A stretch of 64,000 bases of DNA from Kingdonia uniflora (GCA_014058105.1 JACGCM010000779.1:3286001-3350000); one strand, 5' to 3'; positions 23,082 to 34,956 are shown, counted from the stretch's first letter. Numbers and translations: made by a program. Notes: a model not told the origin generated them from the letters alone.

Positions 23082-23428
23082 TCAATCTCCCTGAAATGTA
23101 TCTCCCCAAGATATTGATAAATAAAACTTCTGCATGCCGATTCCGTGTACCAGTTGCTTAAACGTAAGTGGTGCAAGAGTCTTCATGAATAGGTTTACAA
23201 AGTTGTTTTCTAAAATATCTTGAATAACGCCAATCTCATTCACCTTTTGTAATTCATAAGGATGGAATTGCTTCTGTAAAATGTGTTTCGTTCTGTCGCT
23301 ACTGATAAAATTCCATTGACTTGAATAATACAAGCCGAGTTGTCTTCATACATAGTCAATGCTTTATCTTGGATATAACATGCCCCAATCTTTAGTTGAT
23401 GTGATGTATCTTGGAGCGCAACTATCAT
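23082..23428 (-). pseudogene. Copia element 2 RNase H
   Basis: Two overlapping minus-strand frames give MYEDNSACIIQ, the catalytic DNxxxI motif, then RTKHI and NNFVNLFMKTLAPLTFKQLV and IGMQKF. The last matches the usual copia ending (DLFTKSLP..TFxxLxxxIGM). They are separated by one frameshift near 23330. Confidence 0.8.
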
Positions 23429-23439
23429 TCTCTGCCAGC

Positions 23440-24600
23440 TTCATAAAGTGCAAGAATCTTCTCGTGGTTCGAAGATGTAGCTACCGCCATCTGCTTCATC
23501 GATCTCCAAGAATCTTTATGTATTCCTGTACATAAATACGTAACCCATCTGACAATGGCCTCTATGTGGGTCTGACAAGTATTTTGTATCGGCGTACTCT
23601 ATAATTTAACGTTTACCATTTTGTATATAACAGACCCTTCTCTTTCAATTAGATACCTCAGAATGTATTTGATCTCATTCCAGTACCTTTGGGTAAGAAC
23701 AAAACTATGACAAGCCAAATAGTTTACTGCGAATGAGTCATTGGATCTAGTATACCCAGCTAACTATAGCAAAACACCTCCAAGCTATGGTGTCATAGCC
23801 CTAGGAGTTTTTCTTCCTATTAAGATGGTGGAAGATGTCGTTATCTACATCCAAGTGATGGATGCGCAATAAACATCTTAACACCGTGTGTTACATCCAT
23901 ACCGAAGTGTTAAATAACTTTTCCAATATATATATTCCTTGGTGTACGAGTATGCCACTATAAAGATGTTCAATCTACAAATCGAGATACTACTTAATTT
24001 CTTAAGGTCTTTTATTTCAAATTCCTTCCCAAGGTATTTGGCGACTCTCGCGATCTTTTCCGGAGTTCTAATGATATCCAAATTATTTAGTACACTGTTA
24101 TGATAACTAAAGCTAACATCTGTGCTTCAAATAAGAACGCATGGACATATAAGAATATTTGTAAACTCCCCGACCTTCAAATACTCAATTAAAATTTACA
24201 ATGTCACTTGGGCCCTGATTGCTTCAAGTCAACTATAACTTTTCCTATTTTATTATGTACATACCTCGTGTATCAAGCTTAATTACTTCCATAAGCATAT
24301 ACCTCCATAGGTGGGTTCATGTAGATATCCGTATCTAGTTTCCCATATAGATACGTGGTATTTACATTAGACACATGTTTAGCTTGTCCTTGACAACTTG
24401 ATAGACTAATTAGTACCAAAATGTTATAGCGTCCATAACTAGGTAATAGGTCTTATTGCAATCGATGCCAGATCTCTTAAAGAATTCTTGGGTAACTAGT
24501 TTTGCATTGACCAAATTATTTCTTTGAGTTAATCACGTTTCTGTACCATTCCTATTTATAACTGACAGGCTCAATGGTATCATTTCATATTATACTAGCA
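23440..24600 (-). pseudogene. Copia element 2 RT fragments
   Basis: Only short readable pieces survive, the best at 23878-24081. IARVAKYLGKEFEIKDLKKL there corresponds to the copia LKxxFxMKDLG region just after the YVDD box. Stops and indels break the rest. It is identified mainly by its position between integrase and RNase H remnants. Confidence 0.6.
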
Positions 24601-25155
24601 AGCTGAGCTCCGCTTGGTTTATAGATGCTCACTTTAGCTAATGTACAACAACACACAGTCGTTTACAATAAGCGGTTCTAAAGCCTCATCCTTGATGGCA
24701 AGCACAACAACGAATATGAATACTTTGTTGACAAATTTCTACTGAACGATCCTACGTTATACTTATTACTCACTTTTAATTTATCGAGATCTCTTTATTA
24801 TCATACGTATGTGCTACCCGAATCTAGCTCGTAATGCATCAACTGGCTGCGTAGCTACTATTGCCTCGTCGATGGATGGTTCCATCCTCGATGAACTTAC
24901 TACACCATTAGTCATATATTTCCCTTATTTTGCAGCTCCTTGTCTAAGAATATTTTTTACCAATGGTACTCCGCACTAAGCGCGAACCTCAGATTCATTT
25001 GCGGTACAAATTCCCCCAGAACATTCAGTTGTGTAGGTGTATTACTTGCAAGTACATAAACTTACGCTACTTCAATAGTACTTATGAATGTGTCTAGAAT
25101 TTATTTGCGACCTATTGGTGGTTTTGTAATCCGTTAAACCTTATTGTCACCTAAC

Positions 25156-25440
25156 TTATGTATAGGGATCTATATAAGATAACGACAGTATTTTCCAACA
25201 AATCTTGGAAACATCCTCAGTATTAACGATATCTTCCCAATGTTGGGAATATCGTCTCATCAAAGTGATAATTATCTGCCCTACAGTATATACATCGCCA
25301 GTGGGTTTCAAATATCCAGTGATAAATGTAAATCCTAACCCACATATTATAAGGCCGACGCGAGGGTCCCATCTTCTTACATTGTGGTGGTACGATTGGC
25401 ACCTGTACGAAACATCCAAATGTTTATCGATAGGCAACAT
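25156..25440 (-). pseudogene. Copia element 2 integrase C-terminal region
   Basis: The minus-strand frame reads RRWDPRVGLIICGLGFTFIT, YLKPTGDVYTVGQ and VNTEDVSKICW. It aligns with the GPQRRLGIYVGYxSxSII..YLEPxTGDxFTAR region at the end of copia integrase. The frame is open for 94 codons but has many changes from the usual text. Confidence 0.7.
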
Positions 25441-25449
25441 CGGGCTCTG

Positions 25450-26050
25450 ACCGTAATAATTTGGTATGTGACAAACCCTAATCAGTATTGTGGGAGCAAG
25501 AATCTATATCCCACACACTAGCCAAAAACTGTGATCGTAAAAATAGTAACCTAGTGATTATCCTAAATTACTTGATTAGGTTCTCCGCCATAATGTTATG
25601 GGATACTCACGATGCTCAATCATCTATCCCATTTAGCGATAAAATAACCACCAAAAGCCTATGAGTCTAACTCCCAAACCCCCATCAAATCGCATCGATC
25701 AACTTTGATCAATTAATCCAGGAACTGAGCCTATGATCGAATGATCTAAGCGAGAAGTCGAGCTAGCATTGCATTCCTAAATTTTAATAATAGGAACTAT
25801 CAAAAAATGGCCTTTTGGCAACACGTGAAATCAACTTTTGGCAATAAATATAGTCTGTTGCTAGTTTCCTACATAAAATGTTCGTAGCCGTAAGAAACTC
25901 TCTGTTGCCTTTGAATTTTCTCAAAATAAGACCCACGAATTCTCTCTTTCACCTTTTGAAATCTCATCTCCCCCCCCCATGATTCTCTGGTTCGATTAGT
26001 TATAGATTGCTCCACTTCCCCACATCTCTCTTCATATTCCCATTTCCATA
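25450..26050. other. Intergenic, upstream of subtilase remnant
   Basis: No gene or repeat is recognised. A C-run lies at about 25970-25978. The last 200 bp would be the 5' flank and leader of the original subtilase gene. Confidence 0.4.
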
Positions 26051-26060
26051 ACTATAAAAT

Positions 26061-27022
26061 ATGTTGAGATATCTTTATATGACAACAATTTTGTTTATGG
26101 TTATGTACCTCTCCTTTGCAATCAAGGTATTTTTCTCTCTCACTCATTCTTCTTCTATAATTAGTAATTTCAGTTGATAATTGCTTGTGGTGATTCTTCA
26201 ATTTTGACTATGTAAATAGAAATTAGGGTTTTAATTAAGCTCATTTTTTGAAATTAGTGGTTTTGATTAAGCCACTAATGGTTTTTAGGATTAAAGTTTT
26301 TGAGATTCCAATTACACGGTCTGCTTCCATAGATTTTTGTTTAAGGGTTTGCTACTTTGGATTTGAATTATCATTTAATTATAACTTTGATCACATTACC
26401 CTAAAATTAATGACGGGAAGAGTGGGTTTCTAATGCATGTATCTAGATATAGTTTATGATGTTTTGGCCTATATACCTAGTAATTACCGGACCAAAGTCT
26501 GTTACCCCAGAAATTCTTATGCCTGGCATTAGCTGACCATGGGTGATCATTATAACTGCCTATACTCAAGCACTCAAAAACGATGAGGGCGATACCAAAA
26601 TTTATCCCTTCAATGTTTAATCTATAACTTCAATGTCTTGCCCAACTATAGCTGCTATTGTCGAACTTCTCAAAGTTGTCCATCCTTGAAGTAATAGATA
26701 ATGTGGGAAAGGCAATGCGCAATACATACTTCCTCAAAGCAGCTCTCTTTAGCTATTGTGTAGGAGACGTAAACTCTGACCTTGTAGTAGATCCAGGGTT
26801 AGTTTACAAATTATGACTTAACAGCAAAAGATTACATTAATTTTTTGTGTACTTTATGCTTTAATGCAACGCAATTGAAAGCCCTTGTGAATGAACCATA
26901 CGAATTTTCTGACTCATCCAGCCTATTATACTTCAATTATCCATCCATAATGGTACGTAATCTGTCTAATTTTACCACCCTAACTAGAACTGTTAAGAAT
27001 GTTGGAACTCCAGGAACGTACT
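26061..27022 (+). pseudogene. Subtilisin-like protease (subtilase) remnant
   Basis: A short first exon at 26061-26127 starts ATG and encodes a hydrophobic signal-peptide-like MLRYLYMTTILFMVMYLSFA followed by IK and a GT donor, as in AIR3-like subtilases. The rest is at about 26465-27022. It gives GPKSVTPEILMPGIS, the TSMSCPTIAAIVELLKVVHP stretch (the catalytic Ser motif GTSMSCPH, with His now Thr), then LYFNYPSIMVRNLSNFTTLT and RTVKNVGTPGTY of the fibronectin-like C-terminal domain. The propeptide and the Asp/His catalytic parts are missing, so most of the gene is deleted. Stops are present, and the end is cut off by the LTR of element D. Confidence 0.85.
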
Positions 27023-27497
27023 TGTAATGGCGTGTTTTCCGAAAGGTAAACTTCGCCAATACTTTAGTAAGGAAATTGTAACTATAACTTAAACAAACTA
27101 AATTTTACGTGGAAACTCAGTAAAATCTAAGAAAATCACGACCTCGAATCGGATTTAGGTTAGAAATCCAATAGATGCTAGTTTATTATAATTGGTAAAC
27201 AGTAAGGGTGTAAAATTGTAGAAAAATATTAGAGTTGCGGATCGGATTAACATATGTTATGCCTGCATTTAAAGTAGATACAGGTAGTTACAAAAATAAA
27301 TTATTTTCTATTTTGGTGGGTAGTGGGCAAACTTCGCGGATCTTTCTACAATGGCTCTATTTGACCAAGCGTAACGACTACTATAGTGGGTCCAACTCTA
27401 TAGTCGTAGATGTGGCATCTTCTTGAATGACATAATATATTCGACTAAGCTCTGTTAGCTTCTCCTTATCGAATCTGGGAAATATGCTACTATAATC
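27023..27497 (-). repeat. LTR of element D (diverged)
   Basis: It starts TGTAATGGCG like the LTR of element C (TGTAATGGCC). It holds the shared block with GTGGAAA and AAATCACGACCTCG, and ends before ATCGCCCC, the reverse complement of the polypurine tract also seen next to the C LTR. It is about 475 bp, shorter than the 624-628 bp of B and C, so it carries internal deletions. Confidence 0.7.
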
Positions 27498-27568
27498 GCC
27501 CCATTCTCGACACAATTGTTTGTTGTTGCGTCGAGAAGACTACTTGAATATGAAAAGTTTATCAAACT

Positions 27569-27898
27569 TTGGTGTATGAAAACGAGTTTGTGTGGCGTGG
27601 GAATGCCGAGTATTTAGATTTAAAGGAGTTATATTTCGGCCGGCTATCACTATCGTCGTTGTATCCAAAACCTGTTCAGCCGTCATATGTAAAAATGATA
27701 GAATTGGAGGCGGAATGTGTTGAAGTAGAGTTTTTCTTTGGGTACCAGTATCACTACGTGTTGCTGACAGCTACAGAGCGCATTGACAGTCTTTACGAAT
27801 TAACTTATGCGCATATGGATGATAAATATGTTTTGGCGGGTAGGGCTAGCTGTGGGGGCTATTCTGGCCGTCTGTATAATCCCCATGGCTTATGAGGT
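27569..27898 (+). pseudogene. Antisense ORF as1, element D
   Basis: A 108-codon open frame lies just inside the LTR and opposite to the element. It aligns with as1 of B (45574-45897): both have YFG..SL....P.PV.P.Y followed by an acidic helix rich in Glu (IELEAECVEVEFF here, DEAIEAEEEFYCKW in B) and then VLLT/VVLTGEDR. The family is unknown to me. It is open end to end, but this copy is part of a fragment, so I call it a remnant. Confidence 0.55.
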
Positions 27899-28103
27899 GG
27901 AGGGGGTTATAAAGGAGGAGGCATAGGCTATTTTTCCTTCGTGGATTTGATATGAGATTTAACTGATGGAAATTAACTTGTAGGTCGATCTGCAATATTT
28001 ATCGAAGTAATGAGTAGTAAATGTGAAATATAATATTTATCGTATTGTGCAAAATAAAATGTTGTTCATTCTTCTTTTTGTATCAATTAATATGATACAA
28101 AAT

Positions 28104-30182
28104 CAAGAAACTTCTTCTCACTCTTGCTTACACTTCACAGAAACTCAAGCACTACTTCCAAGCTCATTCTGTCAAAGTCATAAAAACTACCCACTTTGGG
28201 AGGTTCTATCCAAAAAAGAAAAATCAAATAGAGTGTAATAATAGTCAGTCAGTTTGGGAGAACATGATATCAAGTTTGAACAATATCATTCCGAAATGGG
28301 TCAGGCTGTTGCCAATTTTCTCGCGGATTTTCCAGTGGAAGATCCTGGGTGGGAAGAGCACGATCCTGACCTTGCAGAGGAAATTACAGAAGATCCGCCC
28401 CCCAAAGCATTTGATGAGCGAGCTGAATGGATTATAAAGAAAATGCGGCAACTTCTTTCAGATGGATCAGCAGGACCCGTAGGGTCAGGAATCAGAATCG
28501 TATTAATTACCCCTTCTAATGACATAATTAAGAAATCAATCCGCTTAGATTTTGAGGCCTCAAACAATTTCACCGAATACAGAGCACCCATTCATGGACT
28601 CGACCTTGCACTTGAGATCGGCATCCCAGAACTTTCAATTTATTCTGATTCACTGCTCATTGTCCAACATTACTCTGAGCAATAGAAAAAGAATTTCAAG
28701 ATGATTGAATACGCAGCCCTCATTGTAGATAGGATGAGCAAGTTTGCGCAAACAACTCTCGATTATCTTCCATGATGTGAAAACTGACATGCCGATTCCT
28801 TGGCATATCTAGTTGGGGTCTTAGGAACAAAAACTCGATATCTCCAGATCAAAGTAATTTAAACCCCCAGCATTAATCATATTTCTATATGCACGATCAA
28901 CATTGGGAGCGATAAAGGGGAAGACGACGATTGGCAATAGCTGTTCCTAGCCTACCACGGAATTGTCAACCAATGCAAAGGACCACTTCCAGCAGATCCA
29001 AAGGATTACCGACAGCTGATCGACAACTTGAAGCGCTGCACAAATCAAAATAGTACCTTATACCACCGTTCAGTCATGGAGCCTTACCTTAGGTGTCTCT
29101 CCAGAAAGAAAGCAAACGAGATACTCTGCAATTTACATAATTGGACTTATGGCTCCCATGCCGCTGGTCGACACTAGCAAATAGAGCAATTGCACAAGGA
29201 GTATTCTAGCCATGCAGGCACAAGCAAGCAGAAGAGTACTCACCTAAATGTGGCGCATGTCAACGAAATAGACAAATGATACATGCCCCTGCGTTAGATC
29301 TACATGCAAGCAAGGTGTTTTGGCCATTCAAAAGATTGGCACTCGATCTTGTCGATGAATTTCCAAATTTTCTAGGTAGCCGCTGACACCTACTTGTAGC
29401 TATATATTATTTTACAAAATGGGTAGAGGAAATTCCACTCTGTCGAACCAGAGAAGAAGGGGTCATCTCTTTTATCTGGGAACACATCATTACTTGGTTT
29501 GGGTACCCCCACCTAATTCGTATCGATAACGGACCATAATTCATTGTAGAAAAAGTCATAGCCTTCCTCAACCAGCACAATATCATCCACTCACCATCCA
29601 ATCCCTACTGCACTTAAAGCAATGGCTAAGCCGAGATCACCAACAAAACCATCATGGATGGGCTCAATAAAAGGATTTATTCACAGAGAAAAAAAATTTA
29701 GGTTTAAGAACTTCCTCATATCTTATGGGCATATTGTACCACTCCATATCAATCAACCGACTGCACTCCATTCCTTCTAGCATATGGCACCGAACCCATC
29801 ATTTCCTCAGAATACCATCATCAAGTCCGAGATCACGAGCTAACTAACGAGAAAAACATGTTCGAATTAGCCTGTAACCTCAATTGGATAGATGGGACTG
29901 GGGAACGCGCCATCGCTAACCTTGGTCAATTGCACCATATGCTGGACAGTTCATACAACAAACGATTCAGATGTCGTACCTTCCAAATTGACGATCTCAT
30001 CCTCAGAGAAATCTCTCAATACATAAAATAGCCTTATACTGGGAAACTAGCAGATAATTGGGAGGGGTCCATTCCTTATTATAGGTCTCTCAAGCCTGGG
30101 ATCATATTACCTCATGATAGAAGAGGGAGTCTATATCTCAAATCCTTGGAACACTTGGCGAGTGAAATGGTACTATCGTTAA
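28104..30182 (+). pseudogene. RNase H and integrase, element E
   Basis: RNase H begins with text matching B (YPLWEVLSKKEKS; then GEHDIKFEQYHSEMGQAVAN) in 28180-28440. The second RNase H-like domain is at 28440-28860 (LDFEASNNFTEYRAPIHGLD, YSDSLLIVQHYSEQ). Integrase follows in broken frames to TAA at 30180-30182, with the C-terminal SNPWNT.RVKWYYR matching B's SNPWNTRRLKRYYR. RIDNG of the core reads near 29520. Stops are frequent, many at former Gln codons (CAA/CAG to TAA/TAG). Confidence 0.85.
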
Positions 30183-30349
30183 GTTCCTCACTACGTACTC
30201 CATTTCAATTTTTTGCTTTTTCCATTCTAAAAATAAGATTTTCATCTCCATCCAATGTACATCCTTTTCTATTTAATGAAACTTCTAAGTTTTTTTTCTC
30301 CCACACATCGCTCTACTTTGTAGACAATATATAGATTAAAGCATAGATA

Positions 30350-30840
30350 ATACTAGCTTCCAGTCGACCTCTATACCAGTTAAAATAAGGATAACACTTG
30401 GTTTGACTGCCTCTACTAAATCTCTGTGATTAAAATAGAGGTAATACTAGTTTTTAATCAAAGAATCTACCAGACATAAGATAAAACAAATTTAAAACTA
30501 GCTTTCATCTACCTCAATATGGCTGTGATATCATACCAGTTAAAACAAGGATAACACTTAGTTTGGCTGACTCTACTAAATCTCTGCGATTAAAACAAAT
30601 CTAATACTAGTTTTCAATCAAAGACTCTACCAGACATAAGATAAAGCAAAGGAAAAACTAGCTTTTATCTATCTCAATATGGCTGCGACATCATACTAGT
30701 TAAAATAAAGATAATATTTGGTTTAACTGACTCTACTAAATCTCTACAATTAAAATGAAGGTAATACTAGTTTTTAATAAAGACTCTACCAGACATAAGA
30801 TAAAGCAAAGGTAAAACTAGCTTTCATCTCTCAATATGTC
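30350..30840. repeat. 160-bp tandem array, element E
   Basis: About three copies of a 160-bp unit. The phrase ATACCAGTTAAAAYAAGG occurs at 30373 and 30533, and a variant at 30693, each 160 bp apart. It lies between the integrase stop and the end of the antisense gene, the same place as the arrays in A and B. Unit text resembles B's (GACTCTACTAAATCTCTGCG, GGTAATACTAG). Confidence 0.9.
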
Positions 30841-30876
30841 TGCACAACTACATTTTTTAGGTTACATATACAACCT

Positions 30877-32314
30877 TTACAATGGATTATTTTCTGCTTT
30901 CCCCCATAATAAAAAGTCGACTAGCCAAAAATTCTTGAGCTCGAGCAGTCACAGCAATCTTGCCCTGCTCTATCATTTTAGTAGGTCGATGGCCTAAATC
31001 TATTTCCATAGAATTCATACAATTCCCTCAATCTTTATCAGGTCTGCAAATATATTCCCTATCTGACAAATAGTCGAACAAGGTACCTCTTTTTAACTTA
31101 AGACTTTTTACCTCTTCTAAAAAATAGGCGATCACTACCATTAACAAGTCTGAGTGTGCAGCATAGGGTATAACCGCCTTAGAAAAATTCATTCTTGCCC
31201 GCTAAAGGCAATCTTCCAACCTCATATACCATTCTTTTTGCCTTTCCATTATACTATCTACTCAAGCTGTGAATGCGATGTTCTCTTTCGCCTTCTTGTT
31301 AGCATTATCTGATTCAGCCTGATTAATCGCCCACAAATTGGCCACCTGAGCTCAAAGTTCCTCAATCTCCCTGTTTAAATCTTCCCTAGCTATAGTTTTT
31401 CATAATAGTTCATCTTTCTTCAGTATCAAAATATTTTTCCCTCTGATAACCCATTTTAACCCTTATTCCCTGGAAAGAACAGCATCTAGTTTCCTTTTGC
31501 ACTCCCTTAGCCGCTCAACTCTTTTTCGGGCATGACCTAGACATCGAGCTTCATCCCCCTCCAGTTCTCTTATTTGAGCTGATAGGCTTACTACATCACT
31601 TTGAATAGGGGAAACCTTGGAATCACTTTTATTATTCCTCAAGCACTCCCCAGCCTCGGTATTTTTGGCACGCAAATTAGCATATACCAATTTGGTCTTT
31701 AATTGTGCCACCCTCTCATTCAACTCATCACACTTCCATTACACTATCCGAAACTCCATACCTTTAACAGGTTAGCCTGTAGACAAATGCTCAACTACAA
31801 CTTCAGAGGTAGATAGATCATCTCAAGCTTTCTTCAGCTCGCTATCTTGCTCATCCATTTTCTTATTTAATTGCTCCAGCTCTTTTCGGGCATTCACTAG
31901 ATCAGCTTGAGTTTTCTCCTGATCGTTTGATTTACTGATCATTTGGTCTTTCAGACTAGCCACATAATGATTTAGCCCTTCCTCTGATCTTTCTAGGGCC
32001 TGTATACGGCATCAAGCCATGTCAGGGTCCATACTCTTTGCCATTATCACATTATTCTGCCTTTTGAGCTTCTCTGCTTGTTCTTTTATCTCAGAGAACT
32101 CTTTTTCCCTTTTATTGATTTAGACGTCCTTCTCTTCAATCTTCTGAGCGAGGTCAACAATAGTTTGGGTTACCTCAATAAATTTGAAGTGTACCTTTAC
32201 ATACTGATCTTCTCTGTCTTCATTTGCCTCTATTATCCTATCGAACTCCTCTCTAAATTCTTGGTTACATTGGCGTACCTCATCTTCGATTGAGCAAACT
32301 GATTCCAATTCACC
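30877..32314 (-). pseudogene. Antisense gene as3 exon 5, element E
   Basis: The minus strand runs from a CAG acceptor at 32315 to a TAA at 30879-30877. It is the long coiled-coil exon. Text near the start aligns with B (EVDRxxE..EDREDQYVKVHFKFIEVTQTIVDLAQKIEEKD in 32120-32368). The end gives ENNPL-stop against ENNSL-stop in B. Several stops and shifts interrupt it. Exons 1-4 of this copy are at 46946-48952, separated from exon 5 by the insertion of B in the intron between exons 4 and 5. Confidence 0.8.
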
Positions 32315-32553
32315 CTGCACACTACAGATACGATATATCAAGTTCGATTCAGAATACTCATTCAACACATATACCCTATTTCTAATAGAATATCTATTTT
32401 TTGATATCTACTATGTAAAACTACTTCTAAAATTAAAGTTGAAGTACAATCTCAGATAGATCCTCCGTAACATATACTTCCAAGTCTAAGGTACACATTT
32501 TCCATATTTTAACTTGTCAATACTTTGGTATTTTCTATGCACCAGTTCAATAC

Positions 32554-33181
32554 TGTAGGGACCTATCCCTCGACCTCACTTATAATTGAGCTATCACCAG
32601 CTCAAATAATCTCCATCTCAGGCACACGCATTTTTTAACATAACTTCTCCAGTCAACATTTCAACATACTCCACAAACTGGTGAAGAACATGGGTCGAAC
32701 TTAAACTGGAAACCCTGAACCAGTAAAAGATACCTGTCTCTTACGAATTCGTCAGTTACTCTGTCAATCACCACTAACCACATTGTTCGGAGAACGTGCT
32801 CCAGCACAATGAAGAGCTGCGGAGAAGGCCTATATAAGGAAGAAGTTCCAGAAGAGACATGGACCAGAAAAATTACACAAGTGATCACCTAGAAATTACA
32901 TATTCTAGATTCTCGATCAATCATCAAAACATCTTAGTTACAAGACTAAAGCATTTTTTATTTTTAGAGATCACTTGTAATAAGATATCTGCCTCAAGCA
33001 ATAAAGATACTTTTAACAAAAATTCTCCACACGAGGTCGTGGTTTTTCTACCTATTCATAGGTTTTCTACGCTAAAATTGTCTGTTTCATTTATTAATTT
33101 CTATTAGAATATTGTTACAGATTCATTGGTGTGATAGAAAATTCTAAAGCTATTTCGAGCTTATAGAATTTGGCCATTACA
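32554..33181 (+). repeat. 5' LTR of element B
   Basis: 628 bp, starts TGTAGGGACC and ends GGCCATTACA. It matches 46203-46826 as a direct repeat. It contains the block ACACGAGGTCGTGG..TACCTATTCATAGG, which is the reverse orientation of the block in the minus-oriented LTRs of A, C and D. Confidence 0.93.
32829..32838 (+). promoter_or_regulatory. LTR TATA box, element B 5' LTR
   Basis: CCTATATAAGG, a good plant TATA box, conserved at 46477-46486 in the 3' LTR and (as TATAAAGG on the minus strand, near 50770) in the LTR of C. Confidence 0.6.
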
Positions 33182-33183
33182 TT

Positions 33184-33200
33184 TGGCACGGCCTGTGGGA
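33184..33200 (+). other. Primer binding site, element B
   Basis: TGGCACGGCCTGTGGGA, two bases after the LTR end. It matches the site in A except for one base. Confidence 0.75.
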
Positions 33201-33253
33201 AAGATTGCATGTTCACGATATCCTGAGGTAGTCTTTCACTGCAACTTTCAATC

Positions 33254-34490
33254 ATGGTTACTTCCAAACGACCGGCTGCTGGAACTCAGCTCGAAGTGTC
33301 CATAGAGTCGGGGCAACTCACAGAGTTACGGGCGAATCTCAATGCCAAAATGGAGAAATACTCCAAGCTCGAACTTCAGTTAACTATGGATCGAGAGCTC
33401 TGTAAGAAAGAGCTCGATGCTGAACGACAAGCTCATTTGGCAGTGTTCAAATAATATGAAGATCAGATGACAACAATGCAGACTGCCCTGGAGGCTCTGC
33501 AAAACACTCAGCAGGCTCTACCAACTAGAGGTCACGATCAGCTTCCAGAGACCTCCCGTATTTTTGCAAGGGAAAGGTTAGGACCTCGGGGAGTCGCCAG
33601 TAAAGCTATGTCCAAGAATCTAGACCGCAAACCTCAGCCCTCCATACATTTAGGGGGTGAAATTCAGTCCGAAGTCAGTCAAGGTCACTGAAATTTTTTC
33701 CACCATAAGGTAGAACAACGACCTCAACATCATGTTCCAACACAAGATGGCCTAAGTGAAGGTACAGGCACTCATCATCCATAGCCAGCTCGTCCAGCAA
33801 TTCAACTGTCATGTCATTACATCACAAAAGAGCATATGGACCAACGGATTAAGGAGTTGATCAAAGCACAGATTCTGTGTACTACTTGCAATACCACAAA
33901 GATACAAGGAAGTCTAATTTCTAAGGAACTATTCGATATGGAGATACCAAAAGGTTTCCATTCTCCCAAAATTTGTTAATATAAAGGTACTGACCCGAAG
34001 GAGCATATTCAACAATACCGTGATTCATTGGGGCTATACTCCAATCTCAACCGCATCTTCTGCCGTCTGTTTGCCACAAGTCTACAGAAGGAACCAATTC
34101 GATGGTTCCACTTTCTCCCTGAAGACTGCATCTACACATTCGATCAGCTGCAGAAGTACTTCATCAAGACGTATGCTCTTATCGGTCTTAAACAAATACA
34201 TGGAGAGAATCCCGATGATTTCTCAAAGAAATTCTTAGAGCTCGCGCGAAAAGTGGGTAACCTCGATTAGAAAATAGTTGTTACTGCTTTCACCAATACT
34301 TTCTGGCTCGACTGTAAGGCCAAAGAATACCTCTTCCTTAACAAACCTACGACTTTGGAGGAGATGATCACCAAATTCAACAGTTACGTTGACCTAGAGA
34401 GGATGATGTCCGAGCGATAAAAATCTACTAAATCCGTCCTCTACACCAAAGGCCCATCTATAGATCGGACCAGTGAACCCAAGGAGGAAT
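33254..34490 (+). pseudogene. Gag, element B
   Basis: The ATG at 33254 opens a helical N-terminal part (TELRANLNAKMEKYSKLELQ), stopped at 33452. Another open piece follows at 33467-33691. The Gag core is at 33960-34450 (GLYSNLNRIFCRLFATSLQK, then FLPEDCIYTFDQLQKYF). It aligns well with A. A Gln codon present in A (LDQKTA) is TAG here at 34268. The frame is broken at least four times. Confidence 0.85.
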
Positions 34491-34559
34491 AGGGAGATTA
34501 GAACGCACCAAGGGTAATACTGGTTACCCTCAGAGAGGTGGTCGACTAAACGAGCCTAT

Positions 34560-34956
34560 CCTCCCAAAATTGAGCATCCGAATCTCCATAATTTTTCCAT
34601 TACTATTGAATGATCCACTCTACCGCGTATCTCAACCGCTGGAACTAAACGATAGTCAGCCATATTACCTGCATCATAACGTAAATCATGATACTACTGA
34701 CAATTGTTATGCTCTACAGCGATTGCTCGAGTACATTCTTAAAGTGGGACGGATGCTCGAATACATTGTTGATCTGAAGTCGTATAAGGATAGCAGCTAT
34801 ATAAACCAGCTTGAAGTTATTCAGGTCAATGATCAGGCTGAGGAAAAATACCTTTACCATATGCGCCACAGTAACATGATCAAAATCAATAAGATCACCA
34901 ATTCTAATAGATCAAAATGCAAGAGACTATTGGAATGCTGCGATCTCACACCTTAA
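34560..34956 (+). pseudogene. Gag C-terminal Cys/His region, element B
   Basis: A 128-codon open frame contains YYLHHNVNHDTTDNCYALQR, homologous to CEYHKIKHHSTDNCYGLKK of A. The first Cys has been replaced, so zinc binding by this copy is doubtful. It ends before the protease region. Confidence 0.75.

Larger units (their letters stand above)
22440..25440 (-). mobile_element. Copia element 2 remnant
   Basis: A decayed minus-strand Ty1/copia element distinct from element 1. From right to left it gives an integrase C-terminal part, RT fragments, RNase H, a purine-rich tract and part of the 3' LTR. The 3' non-coding part (22840-23100) contains minus-strand text close to CTCTTTTCTTGAACAACTTT and GGTTTTGATGAGGCA, seen at the end of Ale/Tork-like copias. 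No 5' LTR or gag is visible. The 5' end appears to have been lost before 25450. Confidence 0.75.
27023..28100 (-). mobile_element. Tat element D, 3' end fragment
   Basis: A fragment of a minus-oriented Tat element: LTR (27023-27497), polypurine-tract remnant and antisense ORF as1 on the plus strand. It broke into the subtilase gene within the GTPGTY codons. It ends at an unclear junction near 28000-28104, where plus-oriented element E begins. The likely target copy on the left is GTACT (27018-27022). The right copy is not visible. Confidence 0.7.
28104..32553 (+). mobile_element. Tat element E, left part (5'-truncated)
   Basis: A plus-oriented Tat element lacking its 5' LTR, gag, protease and RT. 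It begins abruptly at 28104, inside RNase H text homologous to about 36790 in B. It includes RNase H, integrase, a 160-bp tandem array and antisense exon 5. Element B is inserted at 32553/32554, and E resumes at 46832. Confidence 0.85.

Noticed and set aside
22681..23161. Overlapping plus-strand open frames of about 100-124 codons
   Set aside because: They fall in the 3' non-coding part and LTR of copia element 2 and show no protein family.
25970..25985. Poly-C run as a regulatory site
   Set aside because: A simple homopolymer with no supporting context.
26248..26433. Small plus-strand frame between subtilase exon 1 and the C-terminal part
   Set aside because: It has no subtilase motif and lies in AT-rich, intron-like sequence.
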